From assembly GCA_910583725.1 (NCBI GenBank), contig CAJTXZ010000026.1, forward strand, positions 12,580 through 34,182: DNA of 21,603 nucleotides, written 5' to 3'. Origin of the DNA: an uncultured Vampirovibrio sp. Lineage in GTDB: Bacteria > Cyanobacteriota > Vampirovibrionia > Gastranaerophilales > Gastranaerophilaceae. Shown piece by piece: positions 21,554 through 21,603 of the stretch (the first letter of the stretch is position 1; each line of letters opens with the position of its first letter). Below the pieces are notes generated by a model that saw only the letters and a program-made list of their open reading frames with translations, was not told the origin of the DNA and did no database searches. Both the position numbers and the translations under genes were made by a program.

Positions 21554-21603
21554 GCGCTTGTAGCTCAGCAGGTAGAGCACTCCCCTTTTAAGGGATAGGT
21601 CGC
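21554..21603 (+). tRNA. tRNA-Lys (anticodon UUU), cut by the window end
   Basis: The first 50 nt of a tRNA are present: acceptor strand gcgcttg, D-arm gctc-agcaggta-gagc, and an anticodon stem ctccc/gggat-type around loop cttttaa, giving anticodon UUU for lysine. The variable loop begins at the edge; the T-arm and acceptor 3' strand lie outside the window. Confidence 0.88.

Overview
The window is AT-rich DNA from a diderm bacterium. A TolC-type outer-membrane protein, Sec signal peptides and glycan glycosyltransferases point to an outer membrane. Several large proteins have no recognisable family (coiled coil plus EF-hand, one-TM coiled coil, HTH-repeat protein). Their style, together with the low GC, recalls the non-photosynthetic gut relatives of Cyanobacteria (Melainabacteria/Vampirovibrionia, Gastranaerophilales). 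That placement is an inference from recollection, not a search result. No integrase, transposase, phage structural gene or CRISPR array is visible.

Layout. Positions 1-486 hold a tRNA-Leu(CAA) gene embedded in repeats that copy its own 5' end (upstream) and its own 3' end (downstream). Next come a YkgJ-type cysteine-cluster protein (+), a protein of six NUMOD1-like helix-turn-helix repeats (-), an overlapping pair of glycosyltransferases (GT2/HlpA-like and GT8, +), an NhaC-type Na+/H+ antiporter (-), a possible degenerate GH13-like TIM-barrel protein (+), a HicB-HicA toxin-antitoxin pair (+), and a phosphoribosyltransferase-like protein (-). A two-gene operon follows, encoding a NifU-like Fe-S scaffold and a GGGtGRT protein (+). 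After it lies a gene-poor stretch of about 0.6 kb with palindromes. Then come a secreted GH3 NagZ-like hexosaminidase (-), a divergent pair of lineage-type coiled-coil proteins (- and +), a TolC-like outer-membrane protein (-), valyl-tRNA synthetase (+) and a small secreted Cys-rich protein (-). The window closes with a promoter, two tRNA-derived repeat elements and the first 50 nt of tRNA-Lys(UUU).

Most genes are housekeeping or cell-envelope functions in short transcription units, often convergent and separated by bidirectional terminators. Two genes (the GT2-like gene and hicB) have an extended -10 box only 8 and 6 nt before the start codon, which suggests leaderless mRNAs.

The most unusual structure is at the two edges. 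Both tRNA genes are preceded by elements that start with the tRNA's own 5' acceptor strand and D-arm left half, continue into an unrelated insert, and end with an inverted copy of the tRNA D-arm. The two tRNA-Lys elements differ by paired substitutions that keep the outer stem (tttagc/gctaaa versus ctcagc/gctgag), so the fold looks conserved. Downstream of tRNA-Leu, a 108-bp unit carrying the tRNA's 3' acceptor strand and an inverted T-loop segment is repeated in tandem. I know of no named element with this architecture. An assembly or amplification origin must be excluded first.
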